Shown here piece by piece: positions 44,470 through 54,116 of a stretch of 64,000 nt of DNA. The notes under the pieces were generated by a model. The model was not told where the DNA came from and made no database searches. It was given only the letters and a program-made list of their open reading frames with translations. This DNA comes from Candidatus Kapaibacterium sp. (GTDB taxonomy: Bacteria; Bacteroidota; Ignavibacteria; Kapaibacteriales; UBA2268): positions 1 through 64,000 of the forward strand of contig JAONBD010000003.1 of NCBI GenBank assembly GCA_028376765.1. Reading direction: 5' to 3'. Numbering within the stretch: position 1 is the stretch's first letter; every line of letters starts with the position of its first letter. A program made the translations under genes and the position numbers.

Positions 44470-47400
44470 TTATACTGGGAATGTGATAGTAAAAGTTGTA
44501 CCTACTCCATATTCTGATTCAACATTTAGTTCATATTTTAGAATATCGCACAAACGTTTTACAATAGCTAAACCCAAACCTGTAGAGCTCTCTCCATCGG
44601 TGGGTTTGTTAGATAATTTATTAAATTTCTTGAAAATTTTCCCTATCTCATTTTCTTTAATACCAATCCCAGAATCCTTTATCTTTAATGTTATTTCAGA
44701 ATCGGAGTTATAAATATCAATATTTATTTCATTATCTTTATTTGAGTATTTAATAGCATTTGAAATGATATTATCTAATATTTGTCTTAAATACTGTTGA
44801 TCAGAATAAATTTCATAGGTATCATCGTCTTCAAAATTCCTTATTATAGTTTGATTTTTAGATTTTAAAAGTGGTCTAAACGATGAAATAGAATCTTTAA
44901 GCACATCTACCAAGTTTATTTTACTGCTATTCATAATGATAGAACTATTTTCTACTTCGTTAAGCTCTAATATATTTGTAATAAGTTGATCCATTCCTTT
45001 AGCAATTTTCAGAGAGTTTCTAGCTTTGATTGCTAAATTTCCATCTGACTTCTTATTAGCATGCGATTCGATAACACTTAGCTGAAGGTAAATAGCTGAA
45101 AGAGGATTTTTTAAATCGTGACCTAACATTGATAATAAAAAATCTTTCTCCTCATTTATTAATTCTAATTCTTGAGTTCTTTTTTCTACTTTGTTTTCTA
45201 ATTCTATTTCATAGGTTTTGGAAAGAGTAATATCAGTAGAAATTTCTAAGAAATAAGTAATATTTTTTTCAGCATCAAATTGTGGATATATTACAGTATC
45301 AATCCAGTAGTATTGACCATCACTATTTCTATTTTTTATCTCACCTCTCCAAATTTTACCTTGTGTTAATTTTTCCCAAAGTGATTTCCAAAAGTCTGAT
45401 GGATGAAAACCTGAATTAACATTTCTATGTTTATTTCCAACAATATCGTTGTAACTATAACCACTAATATCTTCATAATTCTGGTTTACATCTATTATTG
45501 TTCCATCTGCAGCAGAAGTAGAAACAATAAATTGTTGATCTAAAATCCCAAAATATTGCTCTAATTGTTTATTCTTATGAATTAAACGATTAGCGAGAAT
45601 TTCTCTATCAGTAATATCTCTCCAAACAGCAAGTACTAACTTTTGTTCATTAAATTCGAAAGTTGAAATACTAATTTCCAATTCTACATTAGTTCCATTT
45701 GTTGCTGTGTGTTTCCAATTTACTATTTTCAAATTCTCTTTATTATCATTAGCCTGAACTAAATCAAGGTAAGATTTATTTGTAAATTCATTTGGAGAAA
45801 TATCTGATGGTTTTTTACCTATTATTAGGTTTTTATCATCTCCTTTAAGTATTTTAATAGCCTTAGAGTTGCAATCTATAAACACATCATTTTCTAATAT
45901 TACAATTCCATCATTAATATTCTCAAATAGTGCACCATATTTCTTCTCGCTTTGTTGCAACAGCAATTCGTTTATTTTGGTCTTATTAATATCAATAATA
46001 TTACCAATAAAACCTGTAATATTACCATCTTCATCCAAAAGGCTAGAAAGAGTAAGGTTACCCCAAACTACTTGTTTATCCTTTCGGATATACTGTTTAT
46101 CATAATTAACAAATGGTTCACCTTTAAGCAATCTATTAATAAACTGCGATTCATATTCAATATGATCCTTATGTGTAAAGTCTTTAAAATTTAGCCCAAC
46201 TAGTTCATCGTTTGAATATCCTAAAAATTCTGCAAAAGCATCATTTACAATATTTATTGCTCCCATTTCATTTGTTAATGCAATTCCTACTTCTGTTTTT
46301 TCAAACATACTTCTAAATAGCCGTTCACTCGATTCTATTTTCTTGCTTTTTTCTTTGGAATCTGTAATATCTAAAACTACACCAAGAATACCCGTAACAT
46401 CATTATTAGCATCTAAAATTACTGATTTATTAAATATCACATTTCGAATACCGTTATCAGTCTTAATAAACCATTCATAATTTTGCTTTCCGCTTGATGA
46501 TTCTAGCAATTCTTTATCTTTGGCTTGGTATTCTACAGCTAGATATTTTGGATAAAGTTCAAAAACATTTTTACCAATTATTTCTTCTTTACTTTTACCA
46601 AAATATTCACTGAATGCTACATTACAATCAGTGTAATTAAGGTTGATATCTTTTACAAAAATTGGATTGGGAATACTATTATACAAAGTATTCTGGAAGT
46701 TCTTAGATTCTATTATTTCTTTTTCATATATTAATCTTTCAAGCTCTAGGGTAGCTCTATTGGAAAACATTTTCATTAGATCAATCTTGTAATCTGGGTT
46801 TTCCAACTCCCTTTCAAAAAGAGCTACAAATATACCAACTGTCTCATTTTTATTATTTTTAAGTGTTGCACCTAAATAGCTTTCAATATTAAGATCAATA
46901 AGCATCTGATCTTTTGGGAACATTTTTGTAACATCGCTGCTTATACAGCATATACTTTCTGCAACTGAGATTTCACAAGGTGTATATTCTAGATCATAGT
47001 TGAAATTTTCTTTAATTTCATTATTCCAATAACTTTTTGTAGATATTGAATCGCCGAGATATTGACCTATAAAACAATGATCAGCTTTGATAAATTTAGC
47101 TACATTTTCAAGAAGAGTATCAAGATAATTCTGACTTGTAGAATATTCCAAACTGCTAAGTATTACATCAATAATATTTTGATTTAATTTTTCTTTTGAT
47201 ATATCTGTAAATGTTACAATTACTTTGCTTGGCTCAGTGTCATCTCCTTCGAAAATTGGTTCTGATTGTATTTTAATCCAAGTTTGTTCAATGTTTGATT
47301 TTTGTACCCTAAGAATTACATTTTTTTGTGGTTTTCCAGTTTTTTGAGAGATTACAGAGGGTGACTTTTCAGGAGGTAAATCTTCTCCTTCTGAGTTTTT

Positions 47401-47889
47401 CAAACCCCATCTAGGATCAAATGATGTATTCCCTAATAGTTGATCGCTTGTAACGCCAAGTATATCTAAAGCAGATTGATTAAATTCAATTATGGCACCA
47501 TTCTTATCGTGAACTACAAGGCCGTCTTTAATTTTATTATAAACCCCAGAATCAGATATTATACTATTTTTGAACACTCTTCCAATAGCAAGAATGCTTT
47601 TGTTGTATGTGTTAAAAGACCACTCTACAAGAACCCTTTTCCCACTTTTTGTTAGTAAAATTATTGATTGAAGTTTATTGCTTTGTAATGAAGAAATTAT
47701 AGAAGCACTAATAGAATCAGCTTTATTTAAATCATGCTCTGATATATAGTTATCAAAATTTTTATTTACAAGGGAGTCGCAGTTTTCACCAATTAATTGA
47801 CAAAAACTAGTATTTGCATAGCTAATAAGATTGGATTCATCCAAAATTATTACTATGTCGTTTGAACTATCAAATATCTGTTCTAACAT
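44470..47889 (-). CDS. Cytosolic multi-PAS/GAF sensor histidine kinase
   Basis: The 1139-residue protein has no membrane segment. In order it shows PAS (~1-110), PAS (~115-235), a GAF-like domain (~245-395, with CCISSDV), four further PAS/PAC units to ~890 (e.g. SERLFRSMFEKTEVGIALTN and NYEDISGYSYNDIVGNKHRNV starts), then a dimerisation helix with the phospho-acceptor His924 (LGHDLKNPL) and a HATPase with DNIISNAIKYS, DSGIGI and TGLGLAIVKRL. It is complete and lacks a receiver, so a separate response regulator is needed; none is adjacent. Intracellular redox, light or small-molecule sensing is inferred. Confidence 0.92.
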   Translation of the reverse strand: MLEQIFDSSNDIVIILDESNLISYANTSFCQLIGENCDSLVNKNFDNYISEHDLNKADSISASIISSLQSNKLQSIILLTKSGKRVLVEWSFNTYNKSILAIGRVFKNSIISDSGVYNKIKDGLVVHDKNGAIIEFNQSALDILGVTSDQLLGNTSFDPRWGLKNSEGEDLPPEKSPSVISQKTGKPQKNVILRVQKSNIEQTWIKIQSEPIFEGDDTEPSKVIVTFTDISKEKLNQNIIDVILSSLEYSTSQNYLDTLLENVAKFIKADHCFIGQYLGDSISTKSYWNNEIKENFNYDLEYTPCEISVAESICCISSDVTKMFPKDQMLIDLNIESYLGATLKNNKNETVGIFVALFERELENPDYKIDLMKMFSNRATLELERLIYEKEIIESKNFQNTLYNSIPNPIFVKDINLNYTDCNVAFSEYFGKSKEEIIGKNVFELYPKYLAVEYQAKDKELLESSSGKQNYEWFIKTDNGIRNVIFNKSVILDANNDVTGILGVVLDITDSKEKSKKIESSERLFRSMFEKTEVGIALTNEMGAINIVNDAFAEFLGYSNDELVGLNFKDFTHKDHIEYESQFINRLLKGEPFVNYDKQYIRKDKQVVWGNLTLSSLLDEDGNITGFIGNIIDINKTKINELLLQQSEKKYGALFENINDGIVILENDVFIDCNSKAIKILKGDDKNLIIGKKPSDISPNEFTNKSYLDLVQANDNKENLKIVNWKHTATNGTNVELEISISTFEFNEQKLVLAVWRDITDREILANRLIHKNKQLEQYFGILDQQFIVSTSAADGTIIDVNQNYEDISGYSYNDIVGNKHRNVNSGFHPSDFWKSLWEKLTQGKIWRGEIKNRNSDGQYYWIDTVIYPQFDAEKNITYFLEISTDITLSKTYEIELENKVEKRTQELELINEEKDFLLSMLGHDLKNPLSAIYLQLSVIESHANKKSDGNLAIKARNSLKIAKGMDQLITNILELNEVENSSIIMNSSKINLVDVLKDSISSFRPLLKSKNQTIIRNFEDDDTYEIYSDQQYLRQILDNIISNAIKYSNKDNEINIDIYNSDSEITLKIKDSGIGIKENEIGKIFKKFNKLSNKPTDGESSTGLGLAIVKRLCDILKYELNVESEYGVGTTFTITFPV

Positions 47890-48109
47890 GTAAAAAGAAT
47901 ATTATAAATATTAATAACTTATGCAAAATAACAATTTTCAATAACTTATAGTAATAATAATTATATTTTTTTGGCATGGAATTTTAGCATAACTATTATA
48001 ACAAAAACTTAACACAAAAAGGACTTATTGTCGGTAGTAATAAGCCATAATGTCGCAAAAGAAAAAAATAAACATGTCAAAATTAATAATTAATAAGGAG
48101 TTATAAGAT
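47890..48109. other. Divergent upstream region of dnaK and the PAS kinase
   Basis: The 220 bp hold the divergent starts of the two genes. CTTATTGTCGG...AATAAG near 48023-48044 forms a small inverted repeat. No CIRCE and no clear TAnnTTTG box were found. A TTGGCATGG...TTTTAGC stretch superficially resembles a sigma-54 site (see rejected list). Confidence 0.5.
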
Positions 48110-50035
48110 ATGGGAAAAATAATAGGTATTGACCTTGGAACGACCAATTCCGTTGTTTCAGTAATGGAGGGAAGCACTCCACAAGTAATCACAAATTCTG
48201 AAGGTGGAAGAACCACACCTTCTATGGTAGCGTTTTCTAAATCTGGAGAGCGTTTAGTAGGGCAATCGGCTAAAAGACAGGCAGTTACTAACCCGCATAA
48301 AACGATTTACTCGATAAAAAGATTTATGGGTCGTAGAGATTCTGAGATTGGCAATGAAAGAGATTTAGTACCTTACAAGGTAATTGGGTCACCTGATGGC
48401 GGAAGTGTAAAGGTTCAAATAGACGATAAACAATACTCTCCACCAGAAATAAGTGCTTTGATTTTAAAAAAGATGAAAGCAACGGCAGAGGAATATTTAG
48501 GTCAGAAAGTAGAAGAAGCAGTTATTACTGTACCTGCTTATTTTAATGACTCTCAGAGACAAGCAACAAAAGATGCTGGCGAAATTGCTGGCTTAAAAGT
48601 AAGAAGAATAATAAACGAACCCACTGCTGCTGCTTTAGCTTATGGTCTTGATAAAAAAGGTCAGAACATGACTGTCGCAGTTTATGACCTTGGTGGTGGA
48701 ACATTTGATATTTCTGTTTTGGAAATTGGTGATGGTGTATTTGAAGTAAAATCAACTAATGGAGATACTCACTTAGGTGGTGATGACTTTGATCAAAAAA
48801 TTATTGACTTTTTGGCAGATGAATTTAATAAAGATGAAGGCATTGATTTAAGAAAAGATGCTATGGCTTTGCAAAGACTAAGAGAAGCTGCAGAGAAGGC
48901 TAAGATTGAATTATCTCATCAGATTGCAACAGATGTAAATCTTCCATTTATAACTGCAACAGCCGAAGGGCCAAAGCACCTTAATGTCAATCTGACACGA
49001 TCTAAGTTTGAAAGCCTATGTTCAGATTTATTTGACGGAACATTAAAGCCGGTAGAGCAGGCAATGAAAGACGCTAAATGCTCACCATCTGATATTGATG
49101 ATGTAATTTTAGTAGGTGGATCGACACGTATCCCAAAAATACAGGAATTAGTTAAAGGATTTTTTGGTAAAGACCCATCAAAAGGGGTAAATCCTGATGA
49201 AGTTGTTGCAGTTGGTGCAGCAATTCAAGGTGGAGTACTTTCTGGTGATGTAGAAGATGTATTATTATTAGATGTTACTCCATTGACTCTTGGTATAGAA
49301 ACAATGGGTGGAGTTTTAACTCCAATGATAGCATCAAATACAACAATCCCAACTAGAAAAACAGAGGTGTTTTCAACTGCTTCAGATAATCAGCCATCAG
49401 TTGAAATTCATATTTTGCAGGGCGAGAGACCAATGGCAAAAGATAATAGATCGCTTGGAAGATTCCACCTTGATGGAATTCCTCCTGCATCGAGAGGTGT
49501 GCCTCAAGTTGAAGTAACATTTGATATTGATGCTAATGGGATTTTATCAGTTGCAGCTAAAGATAAGGGAACTAATAAAGAACAAAACATTAGAATTGAA
49601 TCTTCGAGCGGGCTTAGCAAAGAAGAAATCGAAAAAATGAAAAACGAAGCTAAATCCAACGAAGAAGAAGATAAAAAATTCAAGGAAGAGGTAGAAAGTA
49701 GAAATCAAGCTGATGCCTTGCTTCACTCTACAAGAAAACAAGTAACCGATCTTGGTGACAAACTACCTGAAGATGAGAAAACTAAGATTAACGAAGCAGC
49801 TGATAGGCTAGAAAAAGCTCTTAAAGATAATAAAGAAGATATTGCACCAGCAGTTGAAAATCTAAATCAGATTTGGAGTGCCGCTTCTCAAAATATCTAC
49901 GGTCAGCCAGGAGCTGATGGGCAACCTAACCCCGACCCAACAGCAAATGCTGATGGTGGGTCAGAGCAAAAATCTGAACCTGATGTAGAAGAAGCAGACT
50001 TCACAGTAGTAGAAGATGAAGACGATAAAAAGTAA
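48110..50035 (+). CDS. dnaK: Chaperone protein DnaK (Hsp70)
   Basis: The 641-residue protein matches DnaK throughout: [12 protein letters not shown] at the start, [17 protein letters not shown], the [15 protein letters not shown] phosphate loop, [14 protein letters not shown], the linker [16 protein letters not shown] (VLLLDVTPL), a substrate domain, and a C-terminal tail ending [16 protein letters not shown]. It has a Shine-Dalgarno-like AAGGAG about 11 bases before the ATG. It is not followed by dnaJ or grpE; a terminator lies 29 bp after its stop. No CIRCE inverted repeat was seen in the 220-bp leader. Confidence 0.98.
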   Translation: MGKIIGIDLGTTNSVVSVMEGSTPQVITNSEGGRTTPSMVAFSKSGERLVGQSAKRQAVTNPHKTIYSIKRFMGRRDSEIGNERDLVPYKVIGSPDGGSVKVQIDDKQYSPPEISALILKKMKATAEEYLGQKVEEAVITVPAYFNDSQRQATKDAGEIAGLKVRRIINEPTAAALAYGLDKKGQNMTVAVYDLGGGTFDISVLEIGDGVFEVKSTNGDTHLGGDDFDQKIIDFLADEFNKDEGIDLRKDAMALQRLREAAEKAKIELSHQIATDVNLPFITATAEGPKHLNVNLTRSKFESLCSDLFDGTLKPVEQAMKDAKCSPSDIDDVILVGGSTRIPKIQELVKGFFGKDPSKGVNPDEVVAVGAAIQGGVLSGDVEDVLLLDVTPLTLGIETMGGVLTPMIASNTTIPTRKTEVFSTASDNQPSVEIHILQGERPMAKDNRSLGRFHLDGIPPASRGVPQVEVTFDIDANGILSVAAKDKGTNKEQNIRIESSSGLSKEEIEKMKNEAKSNEEEDKKFKEEVESRNQADALLHSTRKQVTDLGDKLPEDEKTKINEAADRLEKALKDNKEDIAPAVENLNQIWSAASQNIYGQPGADGQPNPDPTANADGGSEQKSEPDVEEADFTVVEDEDDKK

Positions 50036-50063
50036 TAAGAGATATTATCTCAAACTTTTTAAA

Positions 50064-50092
50064 AAAAGCAGCTCTAGTTGGAGCTGCTTTTT
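50064..50092 (+). terminator. Rho-independent terminator after dnaK
   Basis: AAAAGCAGCTC (50064-50074) pairs perfectly with GAGCTGCTTTT (50081-50091) around TAGTTG, followed by T-rich sequence. It may work for both dnaK and the convergent Kelch gene. Confidence 0.88.
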
Positions 50093-50114
50093 ATTTTTAA
50101 TTAAATATCTTTTA

Positions 50115-51824
50115 TTAAATTCTTCTTGAATACCAAACACCACCTATAAGCATCAATCCAGCAAAAGCTATCATACCCCACTCGCCAAGAGTTGGAATTG
50201 TGAAGCCTGTTATTGTTGGCACATTATCAGTTTTGTAATTGGTTGTTGCTACATTTGCTCCTAAGTTAAAAGGTACTAATGCATATTGCCAAGACTGGTC
50301 TCTGCTTAGCCCTGTAAATGTGTAGTTTGTTGTTGAATTAACAATAATTTTAGCAACTACTGTCGAATTGCCAATATTATCATTTACTTCATAGGCATTT
50401 CCATCTGATGGCAAATCATTTTCTCCAAATGAACTAACAGAACGAAGAATTAAATATCCCGAAACATTGGTTAAACCTGAAAAAGCATCAAAGCTTAATT
50501 CAATTTGATTCACATCCTTACCAACTTGAGAAAAGTTGGAATGTGATGCAGGTTCTGCAATCAAAGTCCAGAAGTTTATCTCATTGCTTTCAGTCCGACC
50601 AATTGTGTTTGTTGCTGATGCCTGAACATAATACTGAGTATTTGCAGTTAAATTATTGTCATCTTCAAAGCCAACATTTACAGTTACATAGTTGCCCGCT
50701 ATTGTATTGCTATAATTTAAACTATAAAGGCCAGTTGCAGTGCCATAATCGAAGGTATAAGTTGTAGTAGCTCCGCCGTCAGCTAAATTCATATAGAAAC
50801 TTGCACTTTCTGGGCTAATAGATACGGCTGTAAGGTTATTAATTATTGGTGCTATGCTCTCAACTGGTCCAAATAACCAAGTATCATTTTCATTATTTCC
50901 ATTACCAATATCGCCACCAAAAAGTAAAATTAAGCCATTAGATATCTGAGCCATCATTGCTGCGTCTCTTTCACTCGGTTGAATTGTAGTATTTAATTGG
51001 GTCCAAGAACCACTGCCATTATCAAATATCCATGTCTCATTGTTACGATCTCCTCCAGTATCAATTCCTCCAAAAAGTAATACTTTGTTATCTGAAAATT
51101 GAGCTATCATTGGGTCGGTAGTAGCAGTTGGGGAGACGGGGGTTGCAAGCTCACTCCAAGAGCCACTACTATTATCAAATATCCATGTCTCATTTAAAAT
51201 ATCTCCAGCATCTTCACCTGCAAAAAGTAATACTTTATTGTCTGAAAGGTAGGATATTGCATGAAATGCTCTGGGGCTTGGTGGATTAGGTGGGATTAAT
51301 TCTGTCCAAGAGCGACTACTGTTATCAAATATCCATGTCTCTCCAATAAAATCATCGTTTTCATCATACCCCCCAAAAAGTAATACTTTATTGTCTGATA
51401 TTCGAGCCATCTTTGAGTCGGTTCTAGGGCCTGGCGGATTAGGAGGGACTAATTCTGTCCAAGAGCCACTGCTATTATCAAATATCCAAGTATCATTTAA
51501 AAAACCTGTATCATATCCTCCAAAAAGTAATACTTCATTTTCTGATATTTGAGCCATCATTGCTATCTGTCTAGCACTTGGTTGGCTTGGAGGGTTTAAC
51601 TGTGTCCAAGAGCGACTACTGTTATCAAATATCCATGTCTCTCCATCAACAGCTCCATCAAATCCACCAAAAAGCAATACATCATTATCTGATGTTCCAG
51701 ATATCATTGCATAAGATCTAGTACTTGGTTGGCTTGGAGTATTTAATTCTGTCCAAGAGCTAGAACTTTGCGATAAAGCAATTCCACTTAATAGGACTAT
51801 TGTAAGTAATATAGTATTTTTCAA
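50115..51824 (-). CDS. Secreted Kelch-propeller protein with IPTL-CTERM tail
   Basis: The 569-residue product starts at TTG (51824) with an AAGGA-like SD seven bases before it, followed by a signal peptide (cleavage near ALSQSS). Six Kelch-type repeats of ~50 residues (e.g. NKVLLFGGYD...TWIFDNSSGSW) predict a six-bladed propeller up to about residue 325. Then come a fibronectin-like region and a module of ~150 residues almost identical to that in the next gene. It ends FTIPTLGEWGMIAFAGLM plus YSRRI: IPTL motif, a hydrophobic helix and basic end, the IPTL-CTERM sorting type. A surface or matrix protein is inferred. Confidence 0.85.
   Translation of the reverse strand: MKNTILLTIVLLSGIALSQSSSSWTELNTPSQPSTRSYAMISGTSDNDVLLFGGFDGAVDGETWIFDNSSRSWTQLNPPSQPSARQIAMMAQISENEVLLFGGYDTGFLNDTWIFDNSSGSWTELVPPNPPGPRTDSKMARISDNKVLLFGGYDENDDFIGETWIFDNSSRSWTELIPPNPPSPRAFHAISYLSDNKVLLFAGEDAGDILNETWIFDNSSGSWSELATPVSPTATTDPMIAQFSDNKVLLFGGIDTGGDRNNETWIFDNGSGSWTQLNTTIQPSERDAAMMAQISNGLILLFGGDIGNGNNENDTWLFGPVESIAPIINNLTAVSISPESASFYMNLADGGATTTYTFDYGTATGLYSLNYSNTIAGNYVTVNVGFEDDNNLTANTQYYVQASATNTIGRTESNEINFWTLIAEPASHSNFSQVGKDVNQIELSFDAFSGLTNVSGYLILRSVSSFGENDLPSDGNAYEVNDNIGNSTVVAKIIVNSTTNYTFTGLSRDQSWQYALVPFNLGANVATTNYKTDNVPTITGFTIPTLGEWGMIAFAGLMLIGGVWYSRRI
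50117..50650. repeat. Shared C-terminal module, copy A
   Basis: DNA encoding the end of the Kelch protein. From 50117 to 50573 it aligns without gaps to 52011-52467 (offset 1894) with about 15 differences by eye, roughly 97% identity. Weaker similarity continues to about 50650. Confidence 0.92.
50860..51765 (-). repeat. Six tandem Kelch repeats
   Basis: Six ~150-bp in-frame units each encode SWTxL...LLFGG...TWIFDNSS. Stretches such as TATCAAATATCCATGTCTC recur nearly unchanged, so the units are still partly similar at DNA level. Confidence 0.75.
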
Positions 51825-51849
51825 ATTTTTTCCTTAGCATTTACTAATG

Positions 51850-51857
51850 CAAAGATA
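51850..51857 (-). promoter_or_regulatory. Candidate -7 box for the Kelch gene
   Basis: TATCTTTG on the minus strand (TAnnTTTG) lies 25 bases before the TTG start. Confidence 0.35.
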
Positions 51858-51934
51858 CCTACAAATTATTTGAATTTGCATTATTTATTAAATATCAAAG
51901 ATTTATTAAATATTAGTAGATTTGTATCTTAATA

Positions 51935-51972
51935 AAAAAAGCTCAGAGATTATTAATTCCCTGAGCTTTTTT
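51935..51972 (-). terminator. Terminator after the beta-helix gene
   Basis: AAAAAAGCTCAG (51935-51946) pairs perfectly with CTGAGCTTTTTT (51961-51972) over a 14-base loop. On the minus strand it follows the beta-helix gene and ends in a T run. Confidence 0.8.
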
Positions 51973-52008
51973 ATTCTGTTTTCAATAGTTCTAAATATCT
52001 ACTTAAAT

Positions 52009-53961
52009 CTAAATTCTTCTTGAATACCAAACACCACCAATAAGCATCAATCCTACAAAAGCTATCATACCCCACTCGCCAAGAGTTGGAATTGTGAAGC
52101 CTGTTATTGTTGGCACATTATCAGTTTTGTAATTGACTGTTGCTACATTTGCTCCTAAGTTAAAAGGTACTAATGCATATTGCCAAGACTGGTCTTTGCT
52201 TAGCCCTGTGAATGTGTGGTTTGTTGTTGAATTAACAATAATTTTAGCAACTACTATTGAATTACCAATATTATCATTTACATTATAGGGATTTCCATCT
52301 GATGGCAAATCATTTTCTCCAAATGAACTAACAGAACGAAGAATTAAATATCCCGAAACATTGGTTAAACCTGAAAAAGCATCAAAGCTTAATTCAATTT
52401 GATTCACATCCTCACCAACTTGAGAAAAGTTGGAATGTGATGCAGGTTCTGCAATCAAAGTCCAGAAATTAACTTCATCGCTAACAGTAAATGTATTTGT
52501 TGCTGATGCCTGAACATAATACTGAGTATTTGCAGTTAAGCCAGTGGCAGTAAAACCAACATTTACAGTAGCTGAGCTACCAGAAATAGTTGAACTCGAG
52601 CTTTCAGTATAGTTGTTAGATGTAGTTCCATAATTAAAAGTATAAGTAGCATTTGCATTTCTTGTATATAAATCCATAGTTATTGAAGCAGAACTAGCAT
52701 TATTTAAACCAACACCTGCTAAATTATATATCCCTATTTCATTTGATGGTGATTCAAATTCAAAGGCTCCAATATCTGTAGAATTATCTCTTGAGATACT
52801 TCGTTGGTCATTACTTGGAGCATTAGTATTAGAACCTGCATCTACACCGTTAAAAGTTTCTAAAATTTCAATAGTTTGAGTTGGTCCACCATTATCAGAT
52901 AAACTTGCGGTATATCCAGTACTGTTCCAAGTTACGTTTCCTGAATTATTATTATCTACTACATAACCTGTAGTTGTTTCAATAGCATTATTTAGTAAAT
53001 CTTCTAAGTCACTGTTAGTTGCTGATCTTATGTCTGGACCAGTATCTGCAGTATTAGAAACAAAGATAGAATTAATAATATTTGTCACAGAGCCAGTTGC
53101 ATTATCTTCTTTATCTTCAGAATAAACTCCTCCACCTTCACTCGAGCCAGAATTACCATTACTACCAATGGTACCAATCGGAGAACCAACACCACCAGCA
53201 CCTCCAGTACCACCAGTACCTCCAGTTGCAATATTACTATCAAAAGTGCAATTAGTAATATCAGCTAAAATTCCTTGCGCTGCTAAGTCAATACTTGCTA
53301 CGGCAGCTCCATAAGCATTCCCACCATCGCCACCAACACCTCCAATACCTCCAGGTGTTCCTGGAGGTGGAGCCAAAAGACCCATAGTACCAGTACCACC
53401 CGTACCTCCAGCACCTGCCTGTGCAGTGTTGTCATAGAAAGTACAGTTAATAATTGTTAAATCAGCATCTGCATTATAAATTGCTCCCCCTGATGCCTCT
53501 GAACCAGTACCTCCAGGTCCACCACCATTGTTACCTGCTGTTCCATTGTTACCTATTACGCTATTTGATTGAAATAAACATCTTTCGATTGTAACATCAC
53601 CAGCAGATATATGAATTGATCCTCCATTTGCTGGAGCTCCTAGCTCCCTTCCTTCAAAAAATGTTAAATCACTTATGGTTATTGTTGCAGAGCTTATATT
53701 AAAGTGTCTGTTAGATAAATTACCATCTAGGGTAACACCATCTTGATGGCCAGCAATTGTAATATTTTTATTAATAGCAATTTCACTATTCAAAGTTATA
53801 GTCATTGAGCCATTAAATTGGATAATATCTTGAGCATTAGCATCTAATACAGCCTGTCTTAAACTGCCAGCACCAGTATCGTTATTATTAGTAACTGTAA
53901 TAGTAGCCGCATTCATAAGAAATGGACTTATAAAAAATACTATTAGTAATATTCTCTTCAT
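52009..53961 (-). CDS. Secreted right-handed beta-helix protein (choice-of-anchor Q type) with IPTL-CTERM tail
   Basis: The 650-residue product has a signal peptide (cleavage near MNAAT). Its N-terminal half opens ITVTNNNDTGAGSLRQAVLDAN, the start of pectin-lyase-like surface proteins with the choice-of-anchor Q domain, with ITIAGHQDGVTLDG and INCTFYDNTA coils, two Gly-rich loops (GGTGGTGTMG type) and the closing STDIGAFEFES. The C-terminal ~200 residues hold a fibronectin-like unit and the module shared with the Kelch protein, ending FTIPTLGEWGMIAFVGLM and YSRRI (IPTL-CTERM). Surface adhesion or matrix function is inferred. Confidence 0.85.
   Translation of the reverse strand: MKRILLIVFFISPFLMNAATITVTNNNDTGAGSLRQAVLDANAQDIIQFNGSMTITLNSEIAINKNITIAGHQDGVTLDGNLSNRHFNISSATITISDLTFFEGRELGAPANGGSIHISAGDVTIERCLFQSNSVIGNNGTAGNNGGGPGGTGSEASGGAIYNADADLTIINCTFYDNTAQAGAGGTGGTGTMGLLAPPPGTPGGIGGVGGDGGNAYGAAVASIDLAAQGILADITNCTFDSNIATGGTGGTGGAGGVGSPIGTIGSNGNSGSSEGGGVYSEDKEDNATGSVTNIINSIFVSNTADTGPDIRSATNSDLEDLLNNAIETTTGYVVDNNNSGNVTWNSTGYTASLSDNGGPTQTIEILETFNGVDAGSNTNAPSNDQRSISRDNSTDIGAFEFESPSNEIGIYNLAGVGLNNASSASITMDLYTRNANATYTFNYGTTSNNYTESSSSTISGSSATVNVGFTATGLTANTQYYVQASATNTFTVSDEVNFWTLIAEPASHSNFSQVGEDVNQIELSFDAFSGLTNVSGYLILRSVSSFGENDLPSDGNPYNVNDNIGNSIVVAKIIVNSTTNHTFTGLSKDQSWQYALVPFNLGANVATVNYKTDNVPTITGFTIPTLGEWGMIAFVGLMLIGGVWYSRRI
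52011..52539. repeat. Shared C-terminal module, copy B
   Basis: Counterpart of copy A at the 3' end of the beta-helix gene. The 457-bp core is ungapped and ~97% identical; the following TGCTGATGCCTGAACATAAT block is also shared. Confidence 0.92.
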
Positions 53962-54002
53962 TTTAATTATTCCATTTAATTTAAATTATTTTTATTTGTC
54001 AG

Positions 54003-54010
54003 CAAATTTA
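54003..54010 (-). promoter_or_regulatory. Candidate -7 box for the beta-helix gene
   Basis: TAAATTTG on the minus strand (TAnnTTTG), 41 bases before the ATG at 53961. Confidence 0.35.
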
Positions 54011-54116
54011 TGAAATATTTTATTACGTTTAATAATTCAACTAATATTTTATATGTAGTAATTAATTTATATAGTAAATATTGGTAGGTTTCAAGTTGGG
54101 GTTAGTAAAATAATTT

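Noticed and set aside
47971-47987. Sigma-54-like site upstream of dnaK (TTGGCATGG...TTTTAGC)
   Set aside because: The GG and GC elements are 12 bases apart instead of the required 10, and no enhancer-binding regulator is nearby.
53150-53540. Gly-codon-rich GGTGG-type repeats as G-quadruplex or recombination sites
   Set aside because: They are interrupted and simply encode Gly-rich loops of the beta-helix protein.
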